Assembly: GCF_905147365.1 (NCBI RefSeq)
Contig: NC_056419.1
Coordinates: 7,695,501 to 7,759,500, forward strand
DNA: 64,000 nucleotides
Source: Aricia agestis
Lineage: Eukaryota; Arthropoda; Insecta; Lepidoptera; Lycaenidae
Direction: 5' to 3'
The notes under the pieces are model-generated. The model was not told the origin of the DNA and did no database searches. It saw nothing but the letters and a program-made list of their open reading frames with translations. This document shows positions 1 to 10,261 of the stretch, in pieces. Position 1 is the stretch's first letter; every line of letters starts with the position of its first letter. Position numbers and translations under genes: made by a program.

Positions 1-106
1 CGACGAACTTTTTTATATCTTATGTTTGAATTGGGAATATCAGTGATGTCATGATGAATTTCTATCTTAAGATGTGCACGTATTCTGTTAGTTAAACCTC
101 AACTGA

Positions 107-334
107 CTATATACAACTCAACTGACTGACTGATTGACATAGTGATCTATCAACGCACAGCCCAAGCCACTGGACGGATCGGGCTGAAATTTGGCATGCA
201 GGTAGATCTTTTGACGTAAGTATCCGCTAAGAAAGGATTTTGATCAATTCTAACTCCAAGGGGTTAAAATAGGGGATGAAAGTTTGTATATAATAATCCT
301 TCTTAACGCGAGCAAAGCCGCGGGCCAAAGCTCG
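107..334 (+). mobile_element. Helitron-like non-autonomous element, copy 1 (CTCG end)
   Basis: The copy opens with repeated CTGACTGA words and continues through CAAGCCACTGGACGGATCGG and GGCTGAAATTTGGCATGCAG. It ends in a GC-rich hairpin region (GCGAGCAAAGCCGCGGGC) followed by AAAGCTCGT. The same sequence lies reversed at 17202-17439. The overall build (simple 5' end, 3' hairpin, no target duplication) resembles lepidopteran Helitrons, but the terminal CTCG differs from the usual CTRR. It has no coding capacity. The 5' boundary is approximate. Confidence 0.6.
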
Positions 335-344
335 TGGTAATATA

Positions 345-1014
345 ATGGTGTTGCCGTTGTTATTTTAAGTAGATTTTTTTGCAGAAAGTATTTTTACGAT
401 TCCCGTTATAAAACTGTGTCTTTTCTATCTAACAACTATAATCCCATAATCAATACCTACGGTACATTTTAATATAATTTGTATATATGTAAATGATTAT
501 TATTACTTTTTTTTGTTTACACACGACCCTTATACCAACTTAGAGTTAATTTAAATGCTTTAACTGCGAAGAAAAAGCACAATAATTTTGCCAGTCTACA
601 TTTCAAGTAAAGACACGAACTTTGACAAAAAAAAAACAATAGAGTTATATTTCTACCCTTGGGGTACGAAACCCTAAAAAGAAGATGCATGATCTACTAA
701 AACATGTCTCCGTGGTACATTGTCCGGTCAAAACCTGACTCCGATAAGTATTCCGTTATTTACGAGGACGCCTTTGTTTACATTCTCCTGACGTGTCGCC
801 CGCCATTGTATCTAAATCGCTTAATTGGAAATCTTATTGATCGCGATAAAATCAGAAAAATATATTTTACATATCACCCGATCAAGAATTGATAAGTTAA
901 AAAATCTGAATTTTAGATATATTTTGGATTTAAAATTAAATATTTTATTGAATAAAATATTTGAAATAAATTTTTAATCTTGTTTTTCAATCCAATGTTT
1001 TTATTTTATCAAAA
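345..1014. other. AT-rich spacer, no gene seen
   Basis: No coding exon or complete element is visible. A 62-codon open frame at 704-892 has no recognisable motif. A small repeat tail at 648-682 is listed separately. Confidence 0.5.
648..682 (+). repeat. 3' tail of the GGTTCCGTA/TACGGAACC repeat family
   Basis: CTACCCTTGGGGTACGAAACC followed by CTAAAAA matches the terminal segment of the longer copy ending at 37505 (CCCTTTGGGTACAGAACCC). Only this end is present, so it is a truncated insertion. Confidence 0.55.
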
Positions 1015-1016
1015 TA

Positions 1017-1251
1017 GGGTAAATGACTAGTAGATTGGACAGTACTAGTCATTGGAAAAAGCACAAAAACACCATATTTATTAAAAACTGACTGTTTTTC
1101 TTTAAAAATAGGCGTTCTTTTACGCCTGTTTAAAAATGTCCTGTATTTAAAGTAATTTAATACAGGAAATTCTTAAATCAACATTAATAAATATTGTGTT
1201 TTTGTGCTTTTTCCAATGACTGGTACTGTCCAATCTACTAGTCATTTACCT
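1017..1251. mobile_element. MITE with ~68-bp terminal inverted repeats, TA target duplication
   Basis: The arm starting GGTAAATGACTAGTAGATTG at 1018 is the near-perfect reverse complement of the arm ending at 1250. Pairing runs about 68 bases with a few mismatches, through a GGAAAAAGCACAAAAACAC block. TA lies on each side (1015-1016 and 1252-1253), as for Tc1/mariner-type insertion. The centre is short, with GCGTTCTTTTACGCC able to form a second hairpin. There is no coding capacity, so any mobility depended on a transposase made elsewhere. Confidence 0.82.
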
Positions 1252-2509
1252 TATATAAATGTTATAAAAATAATAATTGAATGACTGATAACATTAGTAT
1301 ATTGCATTGCTTAAATTAGTGTTTTGGCTTGTGCCTTAACAGTAAACACTATAATACTATATTACTTATGTGAATTATAAAATCAAAAACAAAATGTATT
1401 TTATTCAATTACATCATATTCATTTAATTAGTAATTAAAAGGCACAGATAAACTATCAACAATATAAAAACAATTATAAAGTAGCTGATCTCAGTCGATG
1501 TGTTTTGAATATAATCTTAACTCCCAAAGATTATCAAATTTCAGAGATATAATGACTCAATCCAACTGTATCTCGATTCTGGTCGGACAAAATTATCTTA
1601 ACTTCTAAGATACCAACTATTATAAGATACGACTGGAACGGTGATTGTCAAAATTACCATTCGAACAACGCACGCCACTCGGCTAATCTCAATCGTTAAA
1701 CTTTAATAAATTGTAAAACCGTTTAATTTAAAATCCCTCATTAAACGAAATGCTCATTTCGAATGGACAATCAAAATGATAAGTTTTATCATAACGTGCA
1801 CAGGGAGCGCGGCGGTTTAACATCTCAAAACGATTACTGCGAGTTAATAATTTAATTCTCAATAACGGAATGTAAATAAAAGAATAATAAACGTCCGTAA
1901 TGTAATTTGCTTCGGGATGATTAAATAAAATGATTTCGCTCACGCACGCGGCAGGGCGTGCGGCGCGGGCGCGGCTAAGTGCCGGTTGGAAGCGGACGAC
2001 ATGCAGCAACAGCAGATGTCACAGCAGCACGTCTAGCTACGAGAACTTCAGTCGCTTACTACGGTGGGAATTTCGTACAAAATCTAACTACCGCACTCCG
2101 AAACTAATATAGAAAAAATGTGCTTAAATGGAGAGTTTGATAGATAATGTGAGGGGCCGTCTCAGAGAGCGGCAGATAGAAACCTAGTGGTGTCGTTGCG
2201 GCCTGTCGTCGTTGCTGCTTCATGTTGCCCGCTCCCAACCCTCAAAGGTCTGCAACTGCAGTTTAAAAACGCATCTCACGGCATCTGCGCGTCGCGTTGC
2301 AGTGGGTGCTGACCCTAAGTCGTTTAGCGGCGGGGCAATTGCCTCCACAGGTGATGGGACGAGAGCCATCAAACCGCCATAAAAGATAAATCGATCAACA
2401 CCTCGACACTCGCCACTCGACCGCCATATTCGGACATTCCGCAATACAATTAACGTGCGACAGATTCCATGTTGTTTACTGCTGAAACTAAATGTTTTTT
2501 TTATTGCAG

Positions 2510-2521
2510 GGACGAGAAGTG
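2510..2521 (+). other. Candidate 12-nt microexon
   Basis: A pyrimidine-rich tract ending TTTTTTTTATTGCAG (acceptor AG at 2508-2509) is followed after only twelve bases by GTAAGT, a consensus 5' splice site, at 2522-2527. Branch-point-like ACTGCTGAAACTAAATG lies about 20-30 bases upstream. The enclosed bases would read Gly-Arg-Glu-Val in frame 0, or Asp-Glu-Lys in the next frame. The two splice signals are seen directly; that they define an exon is inference, since such pairs also occur by chance. Confidence 0.2.
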
Positions 2522-3907
2522 GTAAGTGAAATTATGTTTACTGGATGCAAAGATTTGGTTGCTTATAAGAATTGTTAGGTGGAAGACTTCAAGGAAGAAA
2601 TATCTCAAAAAACTTTCAAATTCAATCATATTTGCATACATACAGGTCTTCACTGTTATATTACCGGGGAACCGTAATGCACAAGAGCATCTCACACTTG
2701 CCGTATGAATACGAAATTTAATTTAACGCGAACACTTTTGGCGAATTTCAATTTATGTCTCATTCTCGAGATCGGACGCGCAATATTTTTTTTACTTTAA
2801 GCTCTCGAGTGGGCTTGCACTTTGAATAAGACTTAAGAATTTTTAAATTCGAATAAAGTCTTTATAAGCAGTTTTTATGGAAGCATTGGGATTTTATTCG
2901 CGTGCAAAGCGGGGCTCGGGGCGCGTGCGAGCTAATAAGGACTGAATGGCCGATCTTAACGGCCTTTTGCGCCGATATTGATGTCATGTTAAGGAACACA
3001 CTCACCTTAAATTGGATTTGATGGCTGAGAATGTTCTTAACTCGGTATTTGCATTCCGAGAGATAAAATGAGAACTTTGTAGACGTTTATTGTTGCGGAC
3101 CCTATTTTTAGATTGCATTTGGTATTTTGTTTACAGGTAATGCACTTTGTAGAGGTCGTTTACAGCTGTTAAGAGAACAAAGATAGGGTTCCGAGTAGGC
3201 GTAATCATACTTACGGTTGATAATAATTTTAATATCACTCTCGTGAAGAAAAATGCTATTTTAGGATAAATTTTCCCTAGTCTATTTTTCTTCCATAAAT
3301 GTCTACATAAATGCACCTTTTTATCTGGTCGCTGTTAAGCATTAGTGTCCTAACCCACAATTTTTTTTGTCGTTAAATTTTGAATGCAGTCTTGTTCTAA
3401 ATCATGTAAAGAACATAACTGCATCTCTCATTCCATATGTTCACTACTATCCATTTTGGGTCACCATCACGAGGGTGTGTCAGATAACTCCACAGTCCGT
3501 ATTCATGAATTATGCAAATGTAGAGACGCGCCATTTCACTCAGCCGCATCTGTCTGTGGTGTTTTATTGCAAAGATTGACTTGCTACCGTAAAAATAGCT
3601 GATGCAAAGTAAGAAATGTAAAGGCTTCAATCACCGTAAATGTGAATTAAAAACTTTTAAAAAGACTTTTTTGAAATTGAATTAAAATAAATCCTTATCC
3701 TATCATATTATGTAGAATATATATTCGTAGAATTTTTAATAAACATTATAAACAATCTTGTAGGAAAACAGCAAATATCATCAGGCTCAATACTTAGCGT
3801 TATATTTAAATATCTATTTTATTCAGTTCAGGGTAAATTGTAACTAGAGGTACGGTATAACATTTTTAAAACGTAACTATACTAATTTTTGACTTAAGAA
3901 TATCAGG

Positions 3908-3993
3908 AGTAAAATTTCGAACACTTCCTTTTCAAATCGATTCTTTCAGAAATTAAATTTCGAACACTTTGTTTTTAAGTTGATTCTTTTTTA
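3908..3993 (+). repeat. Two-copy ~43-bp imperfect tandem repeat
   Basis: Two adjacent units share AAATTTCGAACACTT and a following GATTCTTT block. They are diverged, so this is an old local duplication. Confidence 0.55.
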
Positions 3994-5424
3994 AAATGTT
4001 TTGACACTGCACAATAAGTACTAAGTACGATATTTTTAATACACGGCACAGTAAGTACAGAGTGTAGTCACAGGTGTCTCGACTGCGGTATGATCGATGT
4101 CGCTGATCGATCACGTTTTTTGTGTTCTGTCGCGCGTTTCGGAATGCTTTTCTTGTTTCGATGTTGCGACTTACGGTACTTGACTTGTTATACTATAATT
4201 AATTATATAATACTTATTACATAAATTAGTACGATTAGTCGTAGGTTAGTCGTGTGTAAGGTTTAAAAATGCTTTACAAACGCTCTACTTGCTAATAAAT
4301 CATAATCATAGCACGATCGGCAGTGACGTTCGACCAGTCAAACTGTAAAACATTTCACAACGCCGTAAAACTGTGCGCACGCACACATACTCATACTCAT
4401 TATAGACATAGACAGTTCTGCAGTCGATGCGGTATTTTCTCTAGTTGTGTGATTATTTTAAAGCGTCAAGTTGCAATTTTATCCGTCGGATTGATTCACC
4501 CCAACTGATGCATACGTACCTAGTTGATATTCTAATTAACGCGAGAATGTGTGTGACCACACGTGACACAATTTAACGGCGCTGTAAAGCAATTTTCATA
4601 GTAAGCCTCGAGCATTGACAACCTTACCGATTCATAATTTTGATCTACATTACACAAATCATAGTATAATTTATCACAAATAAAAGGAAGTATAAGCGAT
4701 TACAAATCTTGTTACATAACATAATTGATCGGTCGGGAATAAGCGCAATTAACCATAATTCTGGTCGGCCTTTCAAATTGTCATAAATAGTCTCGGGTGT
4801 CAAACAATATTATACAGGCGGAGCTGTCGGCGACTGTACCTCAGGTACATTACGGTACAAACGACCCGGGGTCGCGGAAATTCATTTAAATTGTACCTAA
4901 GTACGAAATATGAAGGGACAACAATCGGTTCCATTACAATTTGCGAATTTAATTTACGGATGAGAAAGTGTTCTTATTTTGAATTTTGAATATCGAGATC
5001 TTGAAATCTGGGATATAAATGGTCATATAAGGGAGTCACATTGAATACAGCAGTCATATTGAACTGACATTTGACAAGACTTTAGTCTGCGAAAAAAACA
5101 AACAAACAAACATAACATGCTGACTGGGCAACGATTTAGTAAAATTTGAAAAAAAAAATAAAGTTTCGTATAAAAAATATGATACAACAATGTGTTTACA
5201 ATTATTGCTATATTGTGATTCTATATCATATCAATAAAAAAACAATTTGTTTTTCCGACTATTTTCACATAAACCATATCAGACATTACAATAAATTTAA
5301 TGTGGTAACCCATATAAGCTGGAGAACAACAACAATATAAATCTTGTAAATGGATGTAATAAAATAATACATCACAAGAAGTGAGCAAGAAACAACGTTA
5401 AAAAAACAGTTCAATACTTTTCTA

Positions 5425-5500
5425 GCGGGCTTACATTACTCCAATCCAGTAATCCAACCCAGCGCTAGATTATTACTGGATTAAAATAATGTAAACCGGT
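5425..5500. mobile_element. Short foldback repeat (GCGGGCTTACATTACTCC family)
   Basis: The left end GCGGGCTTACATTACTCCAA plus TCCAGTAAT pairs with the right end ATTACTGGATTAAAATAATG plus TAAACCGG, about 29 bases with mismatches. A related start occurs at 57999 (GCGGGTTTACATTATTCCAA). It is a very small MITE or a remnant of one. Confidence 0.55.
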
Positions 5501-5815
5501 CATTATGCATCGCCATGTGCGTTTCGTCTCCAGTATCAACGTAAGCTGTGCCCATACCTTAAACCCCACTAGTTACAATATTATTAAATATTAATTCTAC
5601 AATAAAACATTATTAATGTGATTTATATGAGCTCCTTTACATTAAAATAAAATTGCCAACTGAGCGAGAACTAACAATGCATTTTTTTTTCTGAAAAAAG
5701 AATTTATTAAACTTTTTGTCCAAAGCAATGTCTAAAGTAATAAAATATAGATTTATTGAAAGTCTCAAGCCATTCTCTATTTAAACGTATTCTGTTACGT
5801 GATTAAAATCCTACA

Positions 5816-5854
5816 GGCCTGCTTTTAGCACAACTGTTGTCCTAAAAGCAGGCC
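5816..5854. repeat. 39-bp near-perfect palindrome
   Basis: GGCCTGCTTTTAG pairs with CTAAAAGCAGGCC, and the middle (ACAAC-T-GTTGT) also pairs, so almost the whole segment can fold into one hairpin with a minimal loop. It is too short and too tightly closed for a typical miRNA precursor. Confidence 0.6.
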
Positions 5855-6185
5855 ACATTTTGCCACATCCGTCATTTCTTCGCTCCTGGCTTTATCCATT
5901 TACTTAATTTTGTTTGACATTTGAGGCAGTTCCAGTAGAGTACTGGAATGTCCTGGGGGCTCGTATTACCATAGTCTTACATTAAACCTGTATAAATCTT
6001 GACAAGATTGAGCTGTAAGCTACGTTTTCCAACTATTTCTTGTTGTTAACCAACTTTTCTTTTAAACGTAGTTGGCTTACGCCCCTAAAACCTCTGAGGC
6101 TTTTAACAAGATGTCAACTATCTATTAACCAAATTTGTATGAATGTTAGCTGTTAAAAATTTTTGTGGTTTTACATGAGTTTATA

Positions 6186-6303
6186 CAGTGTGTAACAATA
6201 ATAAGTGATAATACTTTAGGGTGTGTACGTGTTCCTTGTAGAGAGTTAACTGTGAAAATAGCCTAAACCCTAAAGTATTATCACTTATTTTTGTTACACC
6301 CTG
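6186..6303. mobile_element. 118-bp MITE, TA target duplication
   Basis: Terminal repeats CAGTGTGTAACAATAATAAG and GTGATAATACTTTAGGGT pair with the right end ACCCTAAAGTATTATCAC plus TTATTTTTGTTACACCCTG, about 38 bases with few mismatches. TA flanks both ends (6184-6185, 6304-6305). The build fits a Tc1/mariner-type non-autonomous element. A decayed end of the same family lies at 8771. Confidence 0.8.
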
Positions 6304-6305
6304 TA

Positions 6306-7042
6306 TATTTTACAAGAGCGCTGTTGATTGTATAGCACATTTGACAAAGCCAAATTAAAGTGATAGTGAACAGAATATAATCTTCTGTCAAAATACCCCA
6401 GTTAATTAATTTCTTAGGATTTTCTCAGAATTTTATTGGTTGATTGAAATTATCTACAGGACAATCTTTATGTGTATGTTTATGTCACTTTCTAAACATA
6501 AAATATACAAATAACGATATGAGTATGTTATCGATCGATCAATTAGATCATCACTCTTTCAAGTTTTTTATATTTTTGATATTTTATACCTCGTTATTTT
6601 CATGATATAAATGTCCTTTTTATCTTTAATTTAATCTTTATGCTAATTTTATGGACTAGCAAATGATTCAACACCTATCAATATCATCACAGAGACCTTT
6701 TACCTTATAATATAAAGCTTGAAATGTAAGCCTTTTCTCCATTATGGCCCATTTGCACAGATATGGATTAACTACTAAATAAATCTACAGTTAACCTTAA
6801 ATATCTGATTTGCGATAGCGCAATCCTTAAACAAAATTAAATCCACCAAAATTACATATTATTTAAATTACATATTATTATATATTTTGTTTTATTTTAT
6901 AAAATAAATAATTCATTATTTACGAAACAGTCGTAGGCGCGTAAGCCCTTATCAAAATTAGTCTCAATGAAATGGCAACAAATTAAGCTAAGCCTACGTA
7001 GATTGAACTTGTGCCCTTTATAAATAATACTCCATTTGTATA
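6306..7042. other. AT-rich spacer, nothing recognised
   Basis: I see no repeat boundary, splice pair or coding frame of interest. Confidence 0.4.
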
Positions 7043-7050
7043 TCTAAATG

Positions 7051-7432
7051 TAGGGTTGCCAACTTTCTGTTTTTCCATAACAATTTTAGTTTTTGGAGTG
7101 ACCTGAGACGTCCCAGGAGCTTGTTTAGAAACGTGAATAGTTTCTAAAGAAGCTCATGGGTTTACTATATTATATTAACTAAGTTTAAAATTTCGATATT
7201 TAAACTAAAGTGTTTGATGATATTGTAATAGTTTTTTTTTCATTCGTGTTTTTTTATTGAAATATTTTTCCTAAAAGATATTAATTTATTTTTATTTTAT
7301 CTGTTTTCACTAAATAATGATTTTACTATTGCACTATGCGTACTGTTTTTATAGGAAATTATCCTGGGTTTTCTAGCTTCATACCTGGTCTAAAAACCAT
7401 TTTTTATTTACAATTTGAGGTTGGCAACCCTA
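7051..7432. mobile_element. hAT-like non-autonomous element, 382 bp
   Basis: The ends TAGGGTTGCCAAC and GTTGGCAACCCTA (via GGTTGGCAACCCTA) are inverted repeats. The 8 bases outside are TCTAAATG (7043-7050) and TCTAAAAG (7433-7440), identical at 7 of 8 positions, as expected for a hAT target duplication with one later substitution. The interior is AT-rich with no transposase. Single ends resembling GGCAACCCTAG recur near 47830 and 52860. Confidence 0.65.
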
Positions 7433-7440
7433 TCTAAAAG

Positions 7441-8238
7441 CGGTGTCCTACGTAATCGCGCTAGTTCGGCAGGTGCCGGCGGGGGCGGGCGGGTGGAGGG
7501 GCGCGGGCGGTTTCATTCATCAGCCTCCGTAAGGGGCTTTCATACTTTGTGGCTTCGTTGGAACTAACGATGACAAAGCATATTTTGTTTGCCAAAGCAA
7601 TAAGTACTGAACTCCTAACATGTTAATATTTATCCAATTAGTATTAGGGCTACACTGAATAGACATTTTACAATACAACTCTTTCTAAGATACAAAACTG
7701 AACTCACCACAAAGAACTTCCACTCTGAGGAAAACCTTACGTTAACATTACGTTTCATACAAACTTAAACGTTATAATTTAACCTAGAAGTTGTAAACGC
7801 GGCGGTGTTGTTTTTACGGCCTAATGAAATCGCAGCAAGGTGTGAAAGGGCCATAAGTTCTAAACCTAATTCGACAGGCAACCTCGCAACATCCGCTCTT
7901 GCAAAACATTATTTCATTCATAACTTTGAAACAGGCTTGTGGCACACCGGGCGCTCGTATGTATTTTTATTTTTAATTCAATAATTAATAAATTTCTTAA
8001 AGAAATTGGTTAAGCATTATAATGGCTTACGAATTGTTCTTTGTGTGGGTTTTGCAATTATTGCGTTCTAGTGTCAGTTGTTGTTTTTAAATTTAAAGCG
8101 TTTATTCGTCCCCCGTATAGAGTTTATTACTCTTAAAGTAGCGACGAAGAAAAAGAGTTACTTTTATAAAATTTTGCATCGGGTAGGTTAGTTCTCATAG
8201 AAATATAGAAGTCAAATTAACTCTTTCAGTGGTGTAGT
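7441..8238. other. Spacer with a G-rich, CpG-rich patch
   Basis: Apart from the G-rich run near 7478 this stretch shows no gene or repeat that I can identify. Confidence 0.4.
7478..7502 (+). other. G-quadruplex-like G-run cluster
   Basis: The + strand has four runs of three or more G separated by short loops (GGGGGCGGGCGGGTGGAGGG), inside a GC-rich, CpG-containing patch. This satisfies the usual G4 pattern; no function is shown. Confidence 0.5.
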
Positions 8239-8725
8239 TTTCACAGTGAAGTCTACAATATGATGGACATACACAGCTTTCACAGTGAAATCTACAAAAT
8301 GATAGAGATATACAGCTTTCACACTGAAGTGTACAATATGTTGGAGATATGCAGCTTTTACAGTGAAATCTACAATATGCTGGAGATATACAGCTTTCAC
8401 TGTGAACTCTACAATATAATAGAGATATACAGCTTTCACACTGAAGTCTACAATATGATGGAGATATTTAGCTTTTACAGTGAAATCTACAATATGATGG
8501 ATATATACAGCTTTCACAGTAAAGTCTATAATATGATGGAGATATAAAGCTTTCACAGTGAAGTCTACAATATGATGGAGATGTACAGCTTTCACCGTGA
8601 AGTCTACAATATGATGGATATATGCAGCTTTCACAGTGAAGTCTACAATATATACAGCTTTCATAGTGAAGTCTACAATATTATGAAGGAGATATACAGC
8701 TTTCACAGTGAAGTCTACAATATGA
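8239..8725. repeat. 39-bp minisatellite, ~12.6 copies, open on both strands
   Basis: The unit is TTTCACAGTGAAGTCTACAA followed by TATGATGGAGATATACAGC. Ten consecutive copies are exactly 39 bases, followed by copies of 30 and 42 bases and a partial one, so every length change is a multiple of three. The minus strand stays open through the whole array (178 codons from the first ATG near 8748), as a 13-residue repeat of the type VDFTVKAVYLHHI. The plus strand reads MMEIYSFHSEVYN repeats and is stopped once, in copy 8. Each unit holds a small TTTCACAGTGAA palindrome. I recognise no protein family; a non-coding minisatellite is the default reading. Confidence 0.85.
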
Positions 8726-8770
8726 GATATTGTGTATGTGTCCATCATAATGTTGAGTTTACTCTGCACG

Positions 8771-8807
8771 CCTTAAAATATTATCACTTTGTTTTGTTGT
8801 ACCCTAT
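8771..8807. mobile_element. Decayed terminal repeat of the 6186 MITE family
   Basis: CCTTAAAATATTATCACTTT followed by GTTTTGTTGTACCCTATA aligns with the right end of the element at 6186-6303 (CCCTAAAGTATTATCACTTA, TTTTTGTTACACCCTGTA). It lies 46 bases after the minisatellite. No partner end is visible on the other side. Confidence 0.55.
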
Positions 8808-8810
8808 ATA

Positions 8811-9808
8811 CTGGGGCGTCTGCAGTTAGCTCGGTATGACCCGGCCGAGCTGCGCCCACGCAGCATCGAAGGAGAACATTTAAGTCGATGACATCAGCCC
8901 GCCTCGCCCGCTACCGCGTTCTACGTGATCGCTGGTCACAACTGTCATTAGAAAAAACAGGTGCAGGTAAATAGGAAGCTCTTTGATACCTTAAAATGGG
9001 AATAAAATCTCCAGACTTTCTCCAGCTTCCAAGCTGGATAGAGAAAATTCAGCTATACCTATAGTGTTGTTGTCGTATACACATGCACATGAAAATGTTG
9101 TTGTTCCGCTCACGTAGCATCTGCAAAAAGAGTCAAGCGATAGGTCAATAGACAAACTCTCTATCTTGCGACCGGACTATAGGTCAGCAATTAGCAAGAA
9201 AGCTTACCATGACAATTTTCTCACAATAAAATTGAAATTACATATCTTATGCTGCTCTAAATTATTTTCAAATGTAAGAAAGCCTTCAGTACTCTTCTAT
9301 TCTTTTCTTATCTGCGGATCCACGCGTTTAAATAAATGAACTCAAAACCTCCTATTTATATGAGTCATTTAAAAATTAAAATAGGTAACATACGAGTAAG
9401 TCCGTCTCCACTAATATATCTAATGAAACATCATCCGGCTATTACTTGTCATGATTTACTGGAGCCCATTTAATAACGCCGTTATAAGCTTTTAAGGAGA
9501 TCCTCATAGACAAAACGGCTCGCTTTCCGGCGTAAGACAATACGGCCGATGAAAGAAGTATCCCTCTAAATCAACGTCAAATTACCACCTCTTAATCTTT
9601 TGTAGACGGTTCTGTTACACGCACGTGTTCATGGTAACAAATATTTAAGATGCCTGCGGCTTTGTTGACGTGATAGAAAATCCTACAGGAATTAGTAATT
9701 TTGTCGGTATGTAAAATAACCAACGTTTCACCCGTGGATTATGCTGTACCTGTGTCAAATTCCATATCACACTAGGATCTCTAGATAGGCTTAGATTTTT
9801 TTTTCTCT
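8811..9808. other. Spacer, nothing recognised
   Basis: Moderately GC-rich at 8820-8940, AT-rich after. No coding frame or repeat boundary found. Confidence 0.35.
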
Positions 9809-9900
9809 TAAATCCTTCAATCGTGGATTCTTGGAAATCGATTGTTATTCTATTGTGTCTCGCTCACTGGTGACCTTATGGGGCTTGATGGGTTAATTTA
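9809..9900 (+). repeat. Unclassified ~90-bp dispersed repeat, copy A
   Basis: It begins CCTTCAATCGTGG, contains TATTGTGTCTCGCTCACTGG and ends CTTATGGGGCTTGATGGG. Related copies lie at 10766, 35424 and 54245. I cannot assign it to a known family. Confidence 0.5.
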
Positions 9901-10260
9901 AATGCTGCAGCTCCGTTATTCCTTTCTGACGACGCAACGCATCGAAGTAACGTGGTCTCGCTGAGTGCCGACAGTCAGCAATATTTTCGTATAAATCTAG
10001 ATTTTCCCTTCATAATATTAAGCGCTGCATCTGCGTTTTTTCGTTCTGACACCGCTACGCACTGGAGAAATGTGGCCACTACTTAAGCTGGTATGGCCGG
10101 TCTCAAGACGCGATTTGGCTCTGTGATTGGTCCAAATTTTGACAGCCAACCAATCACAGAGCCTGAACCGTGTTTTGAGACCGAGATCCATCTTGAGTAC
10201 TGACTATTTATACCGGCCTTAGAGCCGATCAGCAATATTTTCGTATAAATCTGACGTTTG
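9885..10260 (+). repeat. Two-copy diverged tandem duplication (~115-bp unit)
   Basis: Copy 1 (about 9885-9998) has GCTGCAGCTCCGTTATTCC, TTCTGACGACGCAACGCAT and CAGCAATATTTTCGTATAAA. Copy 2 (about 10010-10260) repeats these as GCTGCATCTGCG, TTCTGACACCGCTACGCACT and CAGCAATATTTTCGTATAAA. Copy 2 is split by the MITE at 10086-10218, so copy 1 shows the uninterrupted site. Confidence 0.6.
10086..10218. mobile_element. 133-bp MITE with TTA target duplication
   Basis: GGTCTCAAGACGCGATTTGG plus CTCTGTGATTGGT pairs with ACCAATCACAGAGCC and GTGTTTTGAGACCG across a short loop. The outermost bases (AGCTGGTAT and ATACCGGCC) also pair roughly. TTA flanks both ends (10083-10085, 10219-10221), as in PIF/Harbinger-like MITEs. 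The left arm lacks an internal block present on the right, so it carries a deletion. Confidence 0.7.
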
Positions 10261-10261
10261 G

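Larger units (their letters stand above)
1254..5424. other. Mostly single-copy-looking DNA with GC-rich patches
   Basis: No complete gene or large repeat is visible. GC-rich patches lie at 1930-2050, 2200-2440 and 2890-2990 in otherwise AT-rich sequence. The 1930-2050 patch holds an 11-codon glutamine-rich frame (MQQQQMSQQHV, from 2000). The 2200-2440 patch has a TATA-like CCATAAAAG near 2379. These could belong to a 5' exon or promoter, but nothing fixes that. The possible microexon and the short tandem repeat are listed separately. Confidence 0.35.

Noticed and set aside
8239..8725. CRISPR-like array
   Set aside because: Units are contiguous with no unique spacers; it is a minisatellite in eukaryotic DNA.
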